Shown: positions 20,701 to 32,994 of the stretch, piece after piece
Position numbering within the stretch: the stretch's first letter is position 1
Layout: each line of letters opens with the position of its first letter
Notes under the pieces: generated by a model
The model's database searches: none
Told to the model about the DNA's origin: nothing
What the model saw: only the letters and a program-made list of their open reading frames with translations
Assembly (NCBI GenBank): GCA_947184155.2
Contig: CAMXCT020006626.1
Coordinates: 149,758 to 213,757, forward strand
Length of the DNA: 64,000 bases
Origin: Cladocopium goreaui
Lineage: Eukaryota; Sar; Dinophyceae; Suessiales; Symbiodiniaceae
Direction: 5' to 3'
Translations under genes and position numbers: made by a program

Positions 20701-23700
20701 AACCATCTCTAGTCTATCCTTGGGACCTTCTTTGCCCAAGTTGGCTCTCTTGAAACCATCTCTACTCTATCCTTGGGACCTTCTTTGCCAAAGTTGGGGC
20801 CTTCTTTGCCCAAGTTGGCTCTCTTGAAACCATCTCTAGTCTATCCTTGGGACCTTCTTTGCCCAAGTTGCGACCTTCTTTGCCCAAGTTGGCTCTCTTG
20901 AAACCATCTCTAGTCTATCCATCTCTAGTCTATCCTTGGGACTTTCTTTGCCCAAGTTGGCTCTCCTGAAACCATTTCCAGTCTATCCTTGGGACCTTCT
21001 TTGCCCAAGTTGGCTCTCTTGAAGCCATCTCTAGCCTATCCTTGGGACCTTCTTTGCCCAAGCTGGCTCTCTTGAAACCATCTCTCGTCTATCCTTCAAA
21101 CCTTCTTTGCCCAAGTTGGCTCTCTTGAAACCATCTCTTGTCTATCCTTGGGACCTTCTTTGCCCAAGTTGGCTCTCTTGAAACCATCTCTAGCCTATCC
21201 TTGGGACCTTCTTTGCCGAACTTTGGCTCTCTTGAAACCATCTCTGGTCTATCCATCTCTGCTCTATCCTTGGGACCTTCTTTGCCCAAGTTCTCTTGAA
21301 ACCATCGCTAGTCTATCCTTGGGACCTTCTTTGCCCAAGTTGGCCCTTGAAACCATCTCTACTCTATCCTTGGAACCTTCTTTGCCCAAGTTGGCTCTCT
21401 TGAAACCATCTCTAGTCTATCCTTGGGACCTTCTTTGCCCAAGTTGGCTCTCTTGAAACCATCTCTAGTCTATCCTTGGGACCTTCTTTGCCCAAGTTAG
21501 CTCTCTTGAAACCATCTCTAGTCTATCCTTGACCTTCTTTGCCCAAGTTGGCTCTCTTGAAACCATCTCCGTAAGTCTCCTCCTGGAAAACCGCTCCTTT
21601 GCCCAGTTGGCTCTCTTGAAACCATCTTCTAGTCTATCCTTGGGACCTTCTTTGCCTAAGTTGGCTTTCTTTGGCCCAAGTGTGGACCCCTTATTTGCCC
21701 AAGTTTGGCCTCTCGGGCTTCTCTTGAAACCATCTCTAGTCTATCCTTGGGACCTTCTTTGCCCAAGTTGGCTCTCTTGAAACCATCCCTAGTCTATCCT
21801 TGGGACCTTCTTTGCCCAAGTTGGCTCCCTTGAAACCATCTCTAGTTTATGCTTGGGACCTTCTTTGCCCAAGTTGGCTCTCTTGAAACCATCTCTAGTC
21901 TCTCCTTGGAACCTTCTTTGCCCAAGTTGGCTCTCTTGAAACCATCTCTAGTCTATCCTTTGGACCTTCTGTGCCCAAGTTGGCTCTCTTGAAACCATCT
22001 CTAGTCTTTCTTTGGGGCTTGAAACCATCTCTAGTCTATCCTTGGGACCTTCTTTGCCCAAGCTGGCTCTCTTGAAACCATCTCTAGTCTATCCTTTGGA
22101 CCTTCTTTGCCAAAGTTGGCTCTCTTGAAACAATCTCTAGTCAATCCTTCAAACCTTCTTTGCCCAAGTTGGCTCTCTTGAAACCATCTCTAGTCTATCC
22201 TTGACCTTCTTTGCCCAAGTTGGCTCTTGGGGCCTTCTTTACCCAAGTTGGCTCTCTTGAAGCCATCTCTAGGCTATCCTTGGGACCTTCTTTGCCCAAG
22301 ATTCTTGGGACCTTCTTTGCGCAAGTTGGCTCTCTTGAAACCATCTCTAGTCTATCCTTGAGACCTTCTTTGCCCAAGTTGGCTCTCTTGGAACCATCTC
22401 TAGCATATCCTTGGGGCCTTCTTTGCTCAAGTTGGCTCTCTTGAAAGCATCTCTAGTCTATCCTTGGGACCTTCTTTGCCCAAGTTGGCTTTCTTGAAAC
22501 CATCTCTGGTCTACTCTTGGGACCTTCTTTGCCCAAGTTGGGACCTTCTTTGCCGAAGCTGGCTCTCTTGAAACCACCTCTAGTCTATCCTTGGGACCTT
22601 CTTTGTCCAAGTTGGCTCTCTTGAAACCATCTCTAGTCTATCCTTGGGACCTTCTTTGCCCAAGTTGGCTCTTTTGAAACCGTCTCGGGTCTATGGGACC
22701 TTCTTTGCCCAAGTTGGCTCTCTTGAAACCATCTTTAATCTATCCTTGGGACCTCCTTTGCCCAAGTTGGCTCTCTTGAAACCATCTCTAGTCTATCCTT
22801 GGGACCTTCTTTGCCCAAGTTGGCTCTCTAGTCTATCCTTGGGACCTTCTTTGCCCAAGTTGGCTCTCTTGAAACCATCTCTAATCTATCCTTCAAACCT
22901 TCTTTGCCCAAGTTGGCTCTCTTGAAACCATCTCTAGTCTATCCTTGGGACCTTCTTTGCCCAAGTTGGCTCTCTTGAAACCATCTCTAGTCTATCCTTG
23001 GGACCTTCTTTGCCCAAGTTGGCTCTCTTGAAACCATCTCTAGTCTATCCTTGGGACCTTCTTTGCCCAGTTGGCTCTCTTGAAACCATCTCTTGTCTAT
23101 CCTTGGGACCTTCTTTGCCCACGTTGGCGCTCTTGAAACCATCTCTAGTCTATCCATCTCTAGTCTATCCTTGGGACCTTCTTTGCCCAAGTTGGCTCTC
23201 TTGAAACCATCTCTAGTCTATCCTTTGGACCTTCTTTGCCAAAGTTAGCTCTCTTGAAACCATCTCTAGTCAACCCTTCAAACCTTCTTTGCCCAAGTTG
23301 GCTTTCTTGAAACCATCTCTTGTCTCTCCTTGGGGCCTTCTTTGCCCAAGTTGGCTCTCTTGAAACCATCTCTAGTCTATCCGTGGGACCTTCTTTGCCC
23401 AAGTTGGCTCTCTTGAAACCATCTCTAGCATTTCCTTGGGACCTTCTTTGCCCAAGTTGGCCCTCTTGGAACCATCTCTAGTCTATCCTTGGGACCTTCT
23501 TTGCCCAAGTTGGCTCTCTTGAAACCATCTCTAGTCTATCCTTTGGACCTTCTTTGCCAAAGTTGGCTCTCTTGAAACAATCTCTAGTCAATCCTTCAAA
23601 CCTTCTTTGCCCAAGTTGGCTCTCTTGAAACCATCTCTAGTCTATCCTTGACCTTCTTTGCCCAAGTTGGCTCTTGGGGCCTTCTTTACCCAAGTTGGCT

Positions 23701-26700
23701 CTCTTGAAACCATCTCTAGTCTATCCTTGGGACCTTTTTTGCCCAAGATCCTTGGGACCTTCTTTGCGCAAGTTGGCTCTCTTGAAACCATCTCTAGTCT
23801 ATCCTTGAGACCTTCTTTGCCCAAGTTGGCTCTCTTGGAACCATCTCTAGTTTATCCTTGGGACCTTCTTTGCTCAAGTTGGCTCTCTTGAAAACATCTC
23901 TAGTCTATCCTTGGGACCTTCTTTGCCCAAGTAGGCTCTTTTGAAACCGTCTCGGGTCTATGGGACCTTCTTTGCCGAAGTTGGCTCTCTTGAAACCATC
24001 TCTAGTCTATCCTTGGGACCTTCTTTCCCCAAGCTGGCTCTCTAGTCTATCCTTGGGGCCTTCTTTGCCCAAGTTGGCTCTTGAAACCATCTCTAGCCTA
24101 TCCTTTGGGACCTTCTTTGCCCAAGTTGGCTCTCTTGAAACCATCTCTAGTCTATCCTTGGGACCTTCTTTGCCCAAGTTGGCTCCCTTGAAACCATCTC
24201 TAGTCTATCCTTGGGACCTCCTTTGCCCAAGTTGGCCCTCTTGAAACCATCTCTAGTCTCTCCTTGGGACCTTCTTTGCCCAAGTTGGCTCTCTTGAAAC
24301 CATCTCTAGTCTATCCTTGGGACCTTCTTTGCCCAAGTTGGCTCTCTGGAAACCATCTCCAGTCTACCCTTGGGACCTTCTTTGCCCAAGTTGGGACCTT
24401 CTTTGCCCAAGTTGGCTCTCTTAAAACCATCTCTAGTCTATGGGACCTTCTTTGCGCATGTTGGCTCTCTTGAAACCATCTCTAATCTATCCTTGGGACC
24501 TTCTTTGCCCAAGCTGGCTCTCTTGAAACCATCTCTAGTCTATCCTTGGGACCTTCTTTCCCCAAGTTGGCTCTCTTGAAACCATCTCTAGTCTATCCTT
24601 GGGACCTTCTTTGCCCAAGTTGGCTCTCTTGAAACCATCTCTAGTCTATGGGACCTTCTTTGCGCATGTTGGCTCTCTTGAAACCATCTCTAATCTATCC
24701 TTAGGACCTCCTTTGCCCAAGCTGGCTCTCTTGAAACCATCTCTAGTCTATCCTTGGGACCTTCTTTGCCCAAGCTGGCTCTCTTGAAACCATCTCTAGT
24801 CTATGGGACCTTCTTTGCGCATGTTGGCTCTCTTCAAACCATCTCTAATCTATCCTTAGGACCTCCTTTGCCCAAGCTGGCTCTCTTGAAACCATCTCTA
24901 GTCTATCCTTGGGACCTTCTTTGCCCAAGTTGGCTCTCTTGAAGCCATCTTTAGTCTATCCTTGGGACCTCCTTTGCCCAAGCGGGCTCTCTTGAAACCA
25001 TCTCTAGTCTATCCTTGGGACCTTCTTTGCCCAAGTTGGCTCTCTTGAAACCATCTCTAGTCTATCCTTGGGACCTTCTTTGCCCAAGTTAGCTCTCTTG
25101 AAACCATCTCTAGTCTATCCTTGGGACCTTCTTTGCCCAAGCTGGCTCTCTTGAAACCATCTCTAGTCTATCCTTGGGACCTTCTGTGCCCAAGTTGGCT
25201 CTCTTGAAACCATCTCTAGTCTTTTCTTGGGGCCTTCTTTGCCCAAGTTGGCTCTCTTAAAACCATCTCTAGTCTATGGGACCTTCTTTGCGCATGTTGG
25301 CTCTCTTGAAACCATCTCTAATCTATCCTTGGGACCTTCTTTGCCCAAGCTGGCTCTCTTGAAACCATCTCTAGTCTATCCTTGGGACCTTCTTTGCCCA
25401 AGTTGGCTCTCTTGAAAACATCTCTAGTCTATCCTTGGGACCTTCTTTGCCCAAGTTGGCCCTCTTGAAACCATCTCTAGTCTATCCTTGGGACCTCCTG
25501 TGCCCAAGTTGGCTCTCTTGAAACCATCTCTAGTCTATCCTTTGGACCTGCTTTGCCAAAGTTGGCTCTCTTGAAACAATCTCTAGTCAATCCTTCAAAC
25601 CTTCTTTGCCCAAGTTGGCTCTCTTGAAACCATCTCTAGTCTATCCTTGACCTTCTTTGCCCAAGTTGGCTCTTGGGCCTTCTTTACCCAAGTTGGCTCT
25701 CTTGAAACCATCTCTAGTCTATCCTTGGGGCCTTTTTTGCCCAAGATCCTTGGGACCTTCTTTGCGCAAGTTGGCTCTCTTGAAACCATCTCTAGTCTAT
25801 CCTTGAGACCTTCTTTGCCCAAGTTGGCTCTCTTGGAACCATCTCTAGCATATCCTTGGGGCCTTCTTTGCTCAAGTTGGCTCTCTTGAAAACATCTCTA
25901 GTCTATCCTTGGGACCTTCTTTGCTCAAGTTGGCTTTCTTGAAACCATCTCTAGTCTATGCTTGGGACCTTCTTTCCCCAAGTTGGCTCTCTAGTCTATC
26001 CTTGGGACCTTCTTTGCCCAAGTTGGCTCTCTCGAAAACATCTCTAGTCTATCCTTGGGACCTTCTTTGCCCAAGTTAGCTCTTTTGAAACGGTCTCGGG
26101 TCTATGGGACCTTCTTTGCCCAAGTTGGCTCTCTTGAAACCATCATTAGTCTATCCTTGGGACCTTCTTTCCCCAAGCTGCGTCTCTAGTCTATCCTTGG
26201 GACCTTCTTTGCCCAAGTTGGCTCTTAAACCATCTCTAGTCTATCCTTTGGGACCTTCTTTGCCCAAGTTGGCTCTCTTGAAACCATCTCTACTCTATCC
26301 TTGGGACCTTCTTTGCCCAAGTTGGCTCCCTTGAAACCATCTCTAGTCTATCCTTGGGACCTCCTTTGCCCAAGTTGGCCCTCTTGAAACCATCTCTAGT
26401 CTCTCCTTGGGACCTTCTTTGCCCAAGTTGGCTCTCTTGAAGCCATCTCTAGTCTATCCTTGGGACCTTCTTTGCCCAAGTTGGCTCTCTTGAAACCATC
26501 TCTAGTCTATCCTTGGGACCTTCTTTGCCCAAGTTGGCTTTCTTGAAACCATCTCTAGTCTATCCTTGGGACCTTCTTTGCCCAAGTTGCGACCTTCTTT
26601 GCCCAAGTTGGCTCTCTTGAAACCATCTCCAGTCTACCCTTGGGACCTTCTTTGCCCAAGTTGGGACCTTCTTTGCCCAAGTTGGCTCTCTTGAAACCAT

Positions 26701-28349
26701 CTCTAGTCTATGGCACCTTCTTTGCGCATGTTGGCTCTCTTGAAACCATCTCTAGTCTATCCTTAGGACCTCCTTTGCCCAAGCTGGCTCTCTTGAAACC
26801 ATCTCTAGTCTATCCTTGGGACCTTCTTTCCCCAAGTTGGCTCTCTTGAAACCATCTCTAGTCTATCCTTTGGGACCTTCTTTGCCCAAGTTGGCTCTCT
26901 TGAAATCATCTCTAGTCTATCCTTGGGACCTTCTTTGCCCAAGTTGGCTCTCTTGAAACCATCTCTAGTCTATCCTTGGGACCTTCTTTGCGCAAGTTGG
27001 CCCTCTTGAAACCATCTCTAGTCTATCCTTGAGACCTTCTTTGCCCAAGCTGGCTCTCTTGGAACCATCTCTAGCATATCCTTGGGGCCTTCTTTGCTCA
27101 AGTTGGCTCTTTCGAAAACATCTCTAGTCTATCCTTGGGACCTTCTTTGCCCAAGTTGGCTCTCTTGAAACCATCTCTAGTCTATCCTTCAAACCTTCTT
27201 TGTCCAAGTTGGGACCTTCTTTGCCGAAGCTGGCTCTCTTGAAACCACCTCTGGTCTATCCTTGGGACCTTCTTTGTCCAAGTTGGCTCTCTTGAAACCA
27301 TCTCTAGTCTATCCTTGGGGCCTTCTTTGCCCAAGTTGGCTCTTTTGAAACCGTCTCGGGTCTATGGGACCTTCTTTGCCCAAGTTGGCTCTCTTGAAAC
27401 CATCTTTAGTCTATCCTTGGGACCTCCTGTGCCCAAGTTGGCTCTCTTGAAACCATCTCTAGTCTATCGTTGGGACCTTCTTTGCCCAAGTTGGCTCTCT
27501 AGTCTATCCTTGGGACCTTCTTTGCCCAAGTTGGCTCTCTTGAAACCATCTCTAGTCTATCCTTCAAACCTTCTTTGCCCAAGTTGGCTCTCTTGAAACC
27601 ATCTCTAGTCTATCCTTGGGACCTTCTTTGCCCAAGTTGGCTCTCTTGGAACCATCTATAGTCTATCCTTGGGACCTTCTGTGCCCAAGTTGGCTCTCTT
27701 GAAACCATCTCTAGTCTTTCCTTGGGGCCTTCTTTGCCCAAGTTGGCTCTCTTGAAACCATCTCTAGTCTATCCTTTGGACCTTCTTTGCCCAAGTGGGC
27801 TGTCTTGAAACCATCTCTAGTCTATCCTTGGGGCCTTCTTTGCCCAAGTTGGCTCTCTTGAAACCATCTCTAGTCTATCCTTGGGACCTTCTTTGCCCAA
27901 GTTGGCTCTCTTGAAACCATCTCTAGTCTATCCTTGGGACCTTCTTTGCCCAAGTTGGCCCTCTTGAAACCATCTCTAGTCTATCCTTGGGACCTTCTTT
28001 GCCCAAGTTGGCTCTCTTGAAACCATCTCTAGTCTATCCTTTGGACCTTCTTTGCCAAAGTTGGCTCTCTTGAAACAATCTCTAGTCAATCCTTCAAACC
28101 TTCTTTGCCCAAGTTGGCTCTCTTGAAACCATCTCTAGTCTATCCTTGACCTTCTTTGCCCAAGTTGGCTCTTGGGGCCTTCCTTGCCCAAGTTGGCTCT
28201 CTTGAAACCATCTCTAGTCTATCCTTGGGACCTTTTTTGTCCAAGATAGTTGGGACCTTCTTTGCGCAAGTTGGCTCTCTTGAAACCATCTCTAGTCTAT
28301 CCTTGAGACCTTCTTTGCCCAAGTTGGCTCTCTTGGAACCATCTCTAGA
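17772..28349 (+). repeat. Minisatellite array, 53-bp unit, about 200 copies
   Basis: The consensus unit is ctctagtctatccttgggac, then cttctttgcccaagttggct, then ctcttgaaaccat (53 bp). About 10.6 kb is filled with it. Most units carry a few substitutions, while shortened and fused units (for example the half unit gggaccttctttgcccaagt) recur at several places. Frames of 60-100 residues on both strands are by-products of the repeat, since 53 bp shifts frame each unit and three units form a 159-bp coding period. No gene content. Confidence 0.95.
22080..28349 (+). repeat. Higher-order duplications within the 53-bp array
   Basis: A rare variant block recurs in the same order: aaagttggctctcttgaaac followed by aatctctagtcaatccttca, then ccttgaccttctttgcccaa with ggctcttgggg, then a unit with tttgcgcaagttgg, then ctcttggaaccatctctag. 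Copies begin near 22105, 23550, 25550 and 28050. A second block containing ccgtctcgggtctatgggac occurs near 22680, 23945, 26090 and 27350. These blocks of about 1.3-2.5 kb show repeated segmental duplication inside the array. Confidence 0.8.
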
Positions 28350-28843
28350 CTGGAGATGGTTTCAAGAGAGCCAACGTGGGCAAAGAAGGTCCCAAGGATA
28401 GACTAGAGATGGTTTCAAGAGAGCCAACTTGGGCAAAGAAGGTCCCAAAGGATAGACTAGAGATGGTTTCAAGAGCCAACTTGGGCAAAGAAGGTCCCAA
28501 GGATAGACTAGAGAGCCAGCTTGGGGAAAGAAGGTCCCAAGGATAGACTAATGATGGTTTCAAGAGAGCCAACTTCGGCAAAGAAGGTCCCATAGACCCG
28601 AGACGGTTTCAAAAGAGCGAACTTGGGCAAAGAAGGTCCCAAGGATAGACTAGAGATGATTCCAAGAGAGCCAACTTGGGCAAAGAAGGTTCCAAGGATA
28701 GACTAGAGAGCCAACTTGGGGAAAGAAGGTCCCAAGGATAGACTAGAGATGGTTTCAAGAAAGCCAACTTGGGCAAAGAAGGTCCCAAGGATAGACTAGA
28801 GATGTTTTCAAGAGAGCCAACTTGAGCAAAGAAGGCCCCAAGG
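28350..28843 (-). repeat. Inverted terminal segment of the 53-bp array
   Basis: From 28350 the array runs as the reverse complement (gagatggtttcaagagagcc, aacttgggcaaagaaggtcc) for 494 bp, about nine units. Read backwards from 28843 it starts ccttggggccttctttgctc, which is the text that follows ctcttggaaccatctctagc in other copies of the higher-order block (25832, 27058). So it is the expected next segment, flipped in place. Confidence 0.88.
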
Positions 28844-29060
28844 TCGTAACACCTAACGGCCTCTCTTCCAGTACAATAGCTCCAGATCGCATGGCCAACT
28901 GATAGGGCGCTTCAACCGCGATTTCGGTAGGCTCGCTTGTATGAGCTGGGAAGGCCTGTGCCGCTCGGCTCGCTACTCCAGCAAGATAGTCTGCGAGTAT
29001 ATTGGCTTCTCTTGGGCGGTATACCCATTTTCCATTTGTTGAAGATGTCCGGGTATATGG
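28844..29060 (-). pseudogene. Possible C-terminal RNase H fragment of a non-LTR retrotransposon
   Basis: A - strand frame with no start codon reads KWVYRPREANILADYLAG then VASRAAQAFPAHTSEP. The pattern PREAN-LADYLAG resembles the final helix of RNase H domains in LINE elements, where an invariant Asp sits in an N-x-x-AD context. The frame runs directly into the inverted minisatellite at 28843 with no stop, so the element is cut by the array. Only about 70 residues remain; the call rests on this one motif. Confidence 0.4.
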
Positions 29061-30708
29061 GCATTTCCATTAATAGGGGTACCCAAAAATCCACCAAAAA
29101 TGATAATCTTTAGTCGGGAAACCAATGATTTTGGGTACTTCCATTTTGAAACGTACCCGTATGGAACCTAGAGCGTCGCTTCATGGCGCCCCCAGGTGCG
29201 CCATGCGCCACGCCCAGGCGCTGAGAGGCGAATGTGGCGGGACGTGGTACGCCACAACTCGGAAATTCCGGTGGCAAAGTCAACCCTGCAGAATACGAGC
29301 AACGAGCAAAGTCAATCGGCTTCGTTGTATCGTCGTTGCATCGGCCGAGGTCGGCTCGGCACCGTGGCACGACGGCGCTGTCGCGTCGGCTCGTCACCGC
29401 ACGGGGCTCGGCGCTCGGCGAACGGCGCTCGGCGCTCGGCCTCCTGTCGTTCACTCTGTGAAACTTAGACGCTCGACACACAGGGTGAACTTAGTTCGCA
29501 TCGTTTTATAAGACCGCTCCCATTAGCACAAAGCAAACCGCTTCACTGGAGATACCGCAAACGATCTTCGGTGTTTCAGGGACAAACCACAAGACCATCG
29601 GGGAGCTACCCTCGCCTCTGCCATCTTGGGACGAAGCGGAAACAAAACGAAACTGTTTTCCAAAATGCTGTCACGTTTTCCAAGTGAATTCCCACAGCTG
29701 TAAATTTTGCCCGTGCCTTTACTTTGGGCGAGATGGTGACTGCAGGATGCCCACAATATGGAGTTGATCAGAAGCTAAGAAATTACCACCAACAAACTCA
29801 ACAATGGGTTTCAGCCATACTACTCGGGCACAGGTGGTTCCCCCGCAAACAATCGGACATTAAGGAACGTGGAAGCCAAACATTTTTAGAATTGGGCATT
29901 TTTGTCATTTGTTTTCTGACGCATGATTTTTGTTGGTGCCAAAGTACCACCAAAGAACCACAACCCGCACCTTCTCCAATTGGCTGTCGACCTCCTGGAC
30001 GTCGCGTGGCACGTCCCGAAATGATACAAAAATCTGACCGAAAATGGTCCCGCGCGCCATCTCGAGAACATCGTGGGACCGGAAACGTAGGGCCGTAGAA
30101 GCTCTGCAAATGAAGAGCTCTCAGGGTGGAGCGATGCAAGCGACCACAGCGATAGCGACGGAACGGAGGAGAAACAGAGACATCGAGACATCAAGAAATC
30201 AGGAAATTCGAACTGGAAATTACACACACATCCGATCTCACACATCCCCAATCCTCTTCGCTTGAACTCGAACTGGAATCCTGACATGAAGGTTCACAAA
30301 ACAATAGGAAAGGAGAGCCTTAGAGTGAAAGAGAACACATGTCAATAGGTCGCTTTGTCTCCTCTGAAAAAAGCGGGTTAAAATGTTTGCTGGGAAAAAA
30401 ACACAGTCAAGCTGCAATCGTCAAAGAAAATCTAGAAACATTTCAGGAATGGGCCAGAGTAGATGTACTCAGACCTCAATTCAACACTGTAGCGTTGAAC
30501 ATGTTGAACACTGTAGTGTTGTCATATCGAAACTGTGATCTTGGTGATCTTTCAGCACCGGCGTGACATCAACACACGTTCGCCTCCGGAGCGCCCTCCC
30601 TGCCTCGGTCTCGGAGCTCGTCGCCTTGGGGAACACCGTCGGCTGGATTTGGTCGGCTCGGTGCTTCCAGCCGCCAGCGGATTACCACAATTCGGAAGTT
30701 TACACGGT
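29061..30708. other. Unique sequence with a CpG-rich patch, no gene recognised
   Basis: The patch 29170-29470 is GC-rich with repeated ggcgctcggcg and both strands open for 75-130 residues, rich in Arg, Ala and Ser without motifs. The remainder has mixed composition. No tRNA, rRNA or conserved domain was seen. Confidence 0.4.
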
Positions 30709-31195
30709 GACTTGTGAATTTACCACATTTTACCACCGCCTCGTTTGACTTGCGCTGTTCCGCGGTGGTAAATGGCAACTCCCAAGAACTGTCACGAAGA
30801 GCAAAGAGCGTTCTGCACGGACATGGTGCAGAAAGATTAATGTTTGCTCCCGTGAATACAAGGTGAGTTGTGTCTACAACCCTCAAGTCATGTCCACATG
30901 TCACGACATGTCCCTCTTCTTGTTCAGATCCCAAAACATCCGAAAATCCTCCGAACTAACAAGCCTCAGCCTGACTGATCACGATTATGAAAGTCTAAGC
31001 CAACTGCCCCGGATTGAGGGCCTTTCAAGACGTCTTTCAAGTGCAGGAAACTGGGACCTAATGCAGTTTGGACCTAATGCCAGTCCCGCCTCGGAGCGCC
31101 GCTTTGGCGAAGCACCTGGTGACCAAACGTCAAAGACGACAGGCTTAAGTAGTTCAGGCTACATTGATTCGGACATGAAGCTTGAACAGCAATAA
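30709..31195 (+). CDS. Candidate two-exon host gene, function unknown
   Basis: A frame open from about 30709 ends at a strong donor (aca ag|gtgagt at 30863). A 65-base intron closes with a pyrimidine-rich acceptor ctcttcttgttcag (30927). The frame continues in phase to TAA at 31193-31195. Exon 1 contains CSAVVNGNSQELSRRAK and LMFAPVNTR; exon 2 contains SELTSLSLTDHDYESL and SQLPRIEGLSRRL. A likely start is the ATG in RLMFAPV (about 30840), or further upstream if another exon exists. No family is recognised. The canonical splice pair in frame on both sides is the main support. Chance is possible. Confidence 0.35.
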
Positions 31196-32128
31196 GCATC
31201 AACACTATCAACACCAACACAATTGACACAATTGATGCATGTCACTCGACTGGGACTGATTTGAAGCTTTGCCCCTGTGAGAGATTCCAATCCGCATCCA
31301 AATGAGACGGGTCTCCAAGCGGCAGCCTCCAGAGTTCCTAAGCTGTGCCATTGGACCGAGGTCTCACCTGCGCAGCCACAAGCAGCCACTACAAGTGCCC
31401 GTGGGGAGCGCAAGAATTCCACCACAACTCCAAAACTTCGAAGCAATTCCTGCAGTGTCAAACCTGTGCAATCCAAACGTTCATGTGCAGTGGAATGCTG
31501 TGGAGATGCACTGCTGCGACTGTCAAACTTTGCACGGCTTAGGAAAAACATCATACCAAGCATAACATGTTCGACATGACGCCAAACATGACTCGAATCT
31601 GGGTTGGGGACATTCGTCAGGTTCACCTCACTGCATCTGGGCAGTTTCTTCGTCATTGTCAGCCAAGAAAACCCAGAAACGACACGACACGAGTCAACTT
31701 TGTTCCAACTTTGTTCCAACTTGCAGGTCTATGGAGTCTCTGCTCATGTTTTAAATCTGAAGGGTGTGGACTGTTGCAGACCTGCCTAGGAATGATGTCA
31801 CATCTGCGCGTCGCCCCATCAAACAGATTCGCCGGCCCAAAGCTGCGGATCGTGGAGCTGACTCTGTATGCCTACACGCGCAGATATATATGTTTATATC
31901 ATATATTATATGATCTATTTGTGCATATAACATATGCTCTAAATGTAGAACTACATAATGAAATATACAAACAGAACAACAGACTGGTGGGGGTTTTGAA
32001 ACTGGCGTCTTCAAGGTTTCAAGCTTGCCTTGTGCCTTCTGGGAAAACTCACTGCGTCGAGTATGTATCCAGGGATGAAGCAAGTCACAATTTAGTCAAC
32101 ACAGTGATTGCTGTAAGATTGCTATCAG
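31196..32128. other. Unique sequence, no gene recognised
   Basis: Frames of 100-190 residues occur on both strands but carry no motif. A good splice acceptor (caactttgttccaacttgcag) ends at about 31724, and an AT-rich stretch (tatatatgtttatatcatat) lies near 31885-31935. Either could belong to a split gene with the flanking candidate exons, but I cannot connect them. Confidence 0.3.
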
Positions 32129-32440
32129 ATTGCTATCTGCCGCATCTTTGATCTCCAAGCCCTTGAGGCAGTCTGTTATCTTGCCGATCCGGCAAACTGG
32201 CTCGGACCAACGATACAGGCTCCAGACAGCCCATCTCAGCCGTCTACAGCGGTGCAGAATATTCGACACCAAGGGCAGAGCGCTTCAGGGCCGACTTTGG
32301 CGATTCCACTGCTTGAAGCGGTCATGCAGCTCGGCTACCTGCGGTGTGTCAAGAAAACTGCGACTGTTGACGTTAAAAGTTTATCAGGAGATGGAAGTGC
32401 TTCAAACATCTTCAAAAACCATCCCAAGCAACTTGAATAA
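32129..32440 (+). CDS. Candidate terminal coding exon, function unknown
   Basis: After a possible acceptor (gattgctatcag) the frame reads IAICRIFDLQALEAVCYLA and later GPTLAIPLLEAVMQLGYLR, then VDVKSLSGDGSASNIFKN, and stops at TAA 32438-32440, 103 residues. The even amino-acid composition and helical blocks look like real protein, unlike most frames nearby. No family recognised. It would be the last exon of a + strand gene. Confidence 0.35.
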   Translation: MAICRIFDLQALEAVCYLADPANWLGPTIQAPDSPSQPSTAVQNIRHQGQSASGPTLAIPLLEAVMQLGYLRCVKKTATVDVKSLSGDGSASNIFKNHPKQLE

Positions 32441-32569
32441 AGTGTACCCGTCTTTGTGCCATGTCTAAACTTCTCGGAAGTTGGGAATTCCCAAAGTATA
32501 GAGTCGTGGTTTGTTTTTTCCTGGAAATGGACCGAGTCCATGATTATTTCATGTTGCAAACACCGATGG

Positions 32570-32660
32570 CGGGGTGGCGCGGTGTTTTGTTGGCCTGTTG
32601 GCGCGGTGTTTTGTTGGCGCGGTGTTTAGCCTCGTTTTGTTGGCCTGTTTAGCCTCTTGG
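32570..32660. repeat. Short G/T-rich tandem repeat
   Basis: The phrase ggcgcggtgttttgttggc recurs three times with variable filler (cctgtt, gcctcg). It is about 90 bp and probably slipped-strand in origin. Confidence 0.6.
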
Positions 32661-32994
32661 TGATTTTCACCAAGGCTTTCTACACTTTTTGTCTGGGTGT
32701 ACCTCAGCCAAGAGATTCCTTCCTAGTGCGACTGTGTGCCACTCCACCCTTGGGCGGAACATGACGGAACTTAGAAAGACCCAGCTGGAATCTGACTTGA
32801 AAAACGTAAAAATCTCAAGAGTCCCACATCGGTAAACAATAGTAAACTGAGGTACCCCACCAAACAAAAAAAAAGGCTTGAAAATATTATGAAGGGGTTC
32901 ATGCTTGTGCACAAGAGAGCTCAACCACCCCAATATGTTTATTTAATGTATTTTCAAGGGGTTCAACCATCTCAAGCCCTACAATGGCCGTTCA

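Noticed and set aside
17772..28593. Dozens of 60-100 residue frames (GPSLPKLALLKPS and KEGPKDRLEMVSREP types).
   Set aside because: They are readouts of the 53-bp unit on either strand and change frame at every unit-length variant.
29110..29511. CpG-rich patch with open frames on both strands as a possible gene.
   Set aside because: No motif, no splice signals, and openness on both strands is explained by GC composition.
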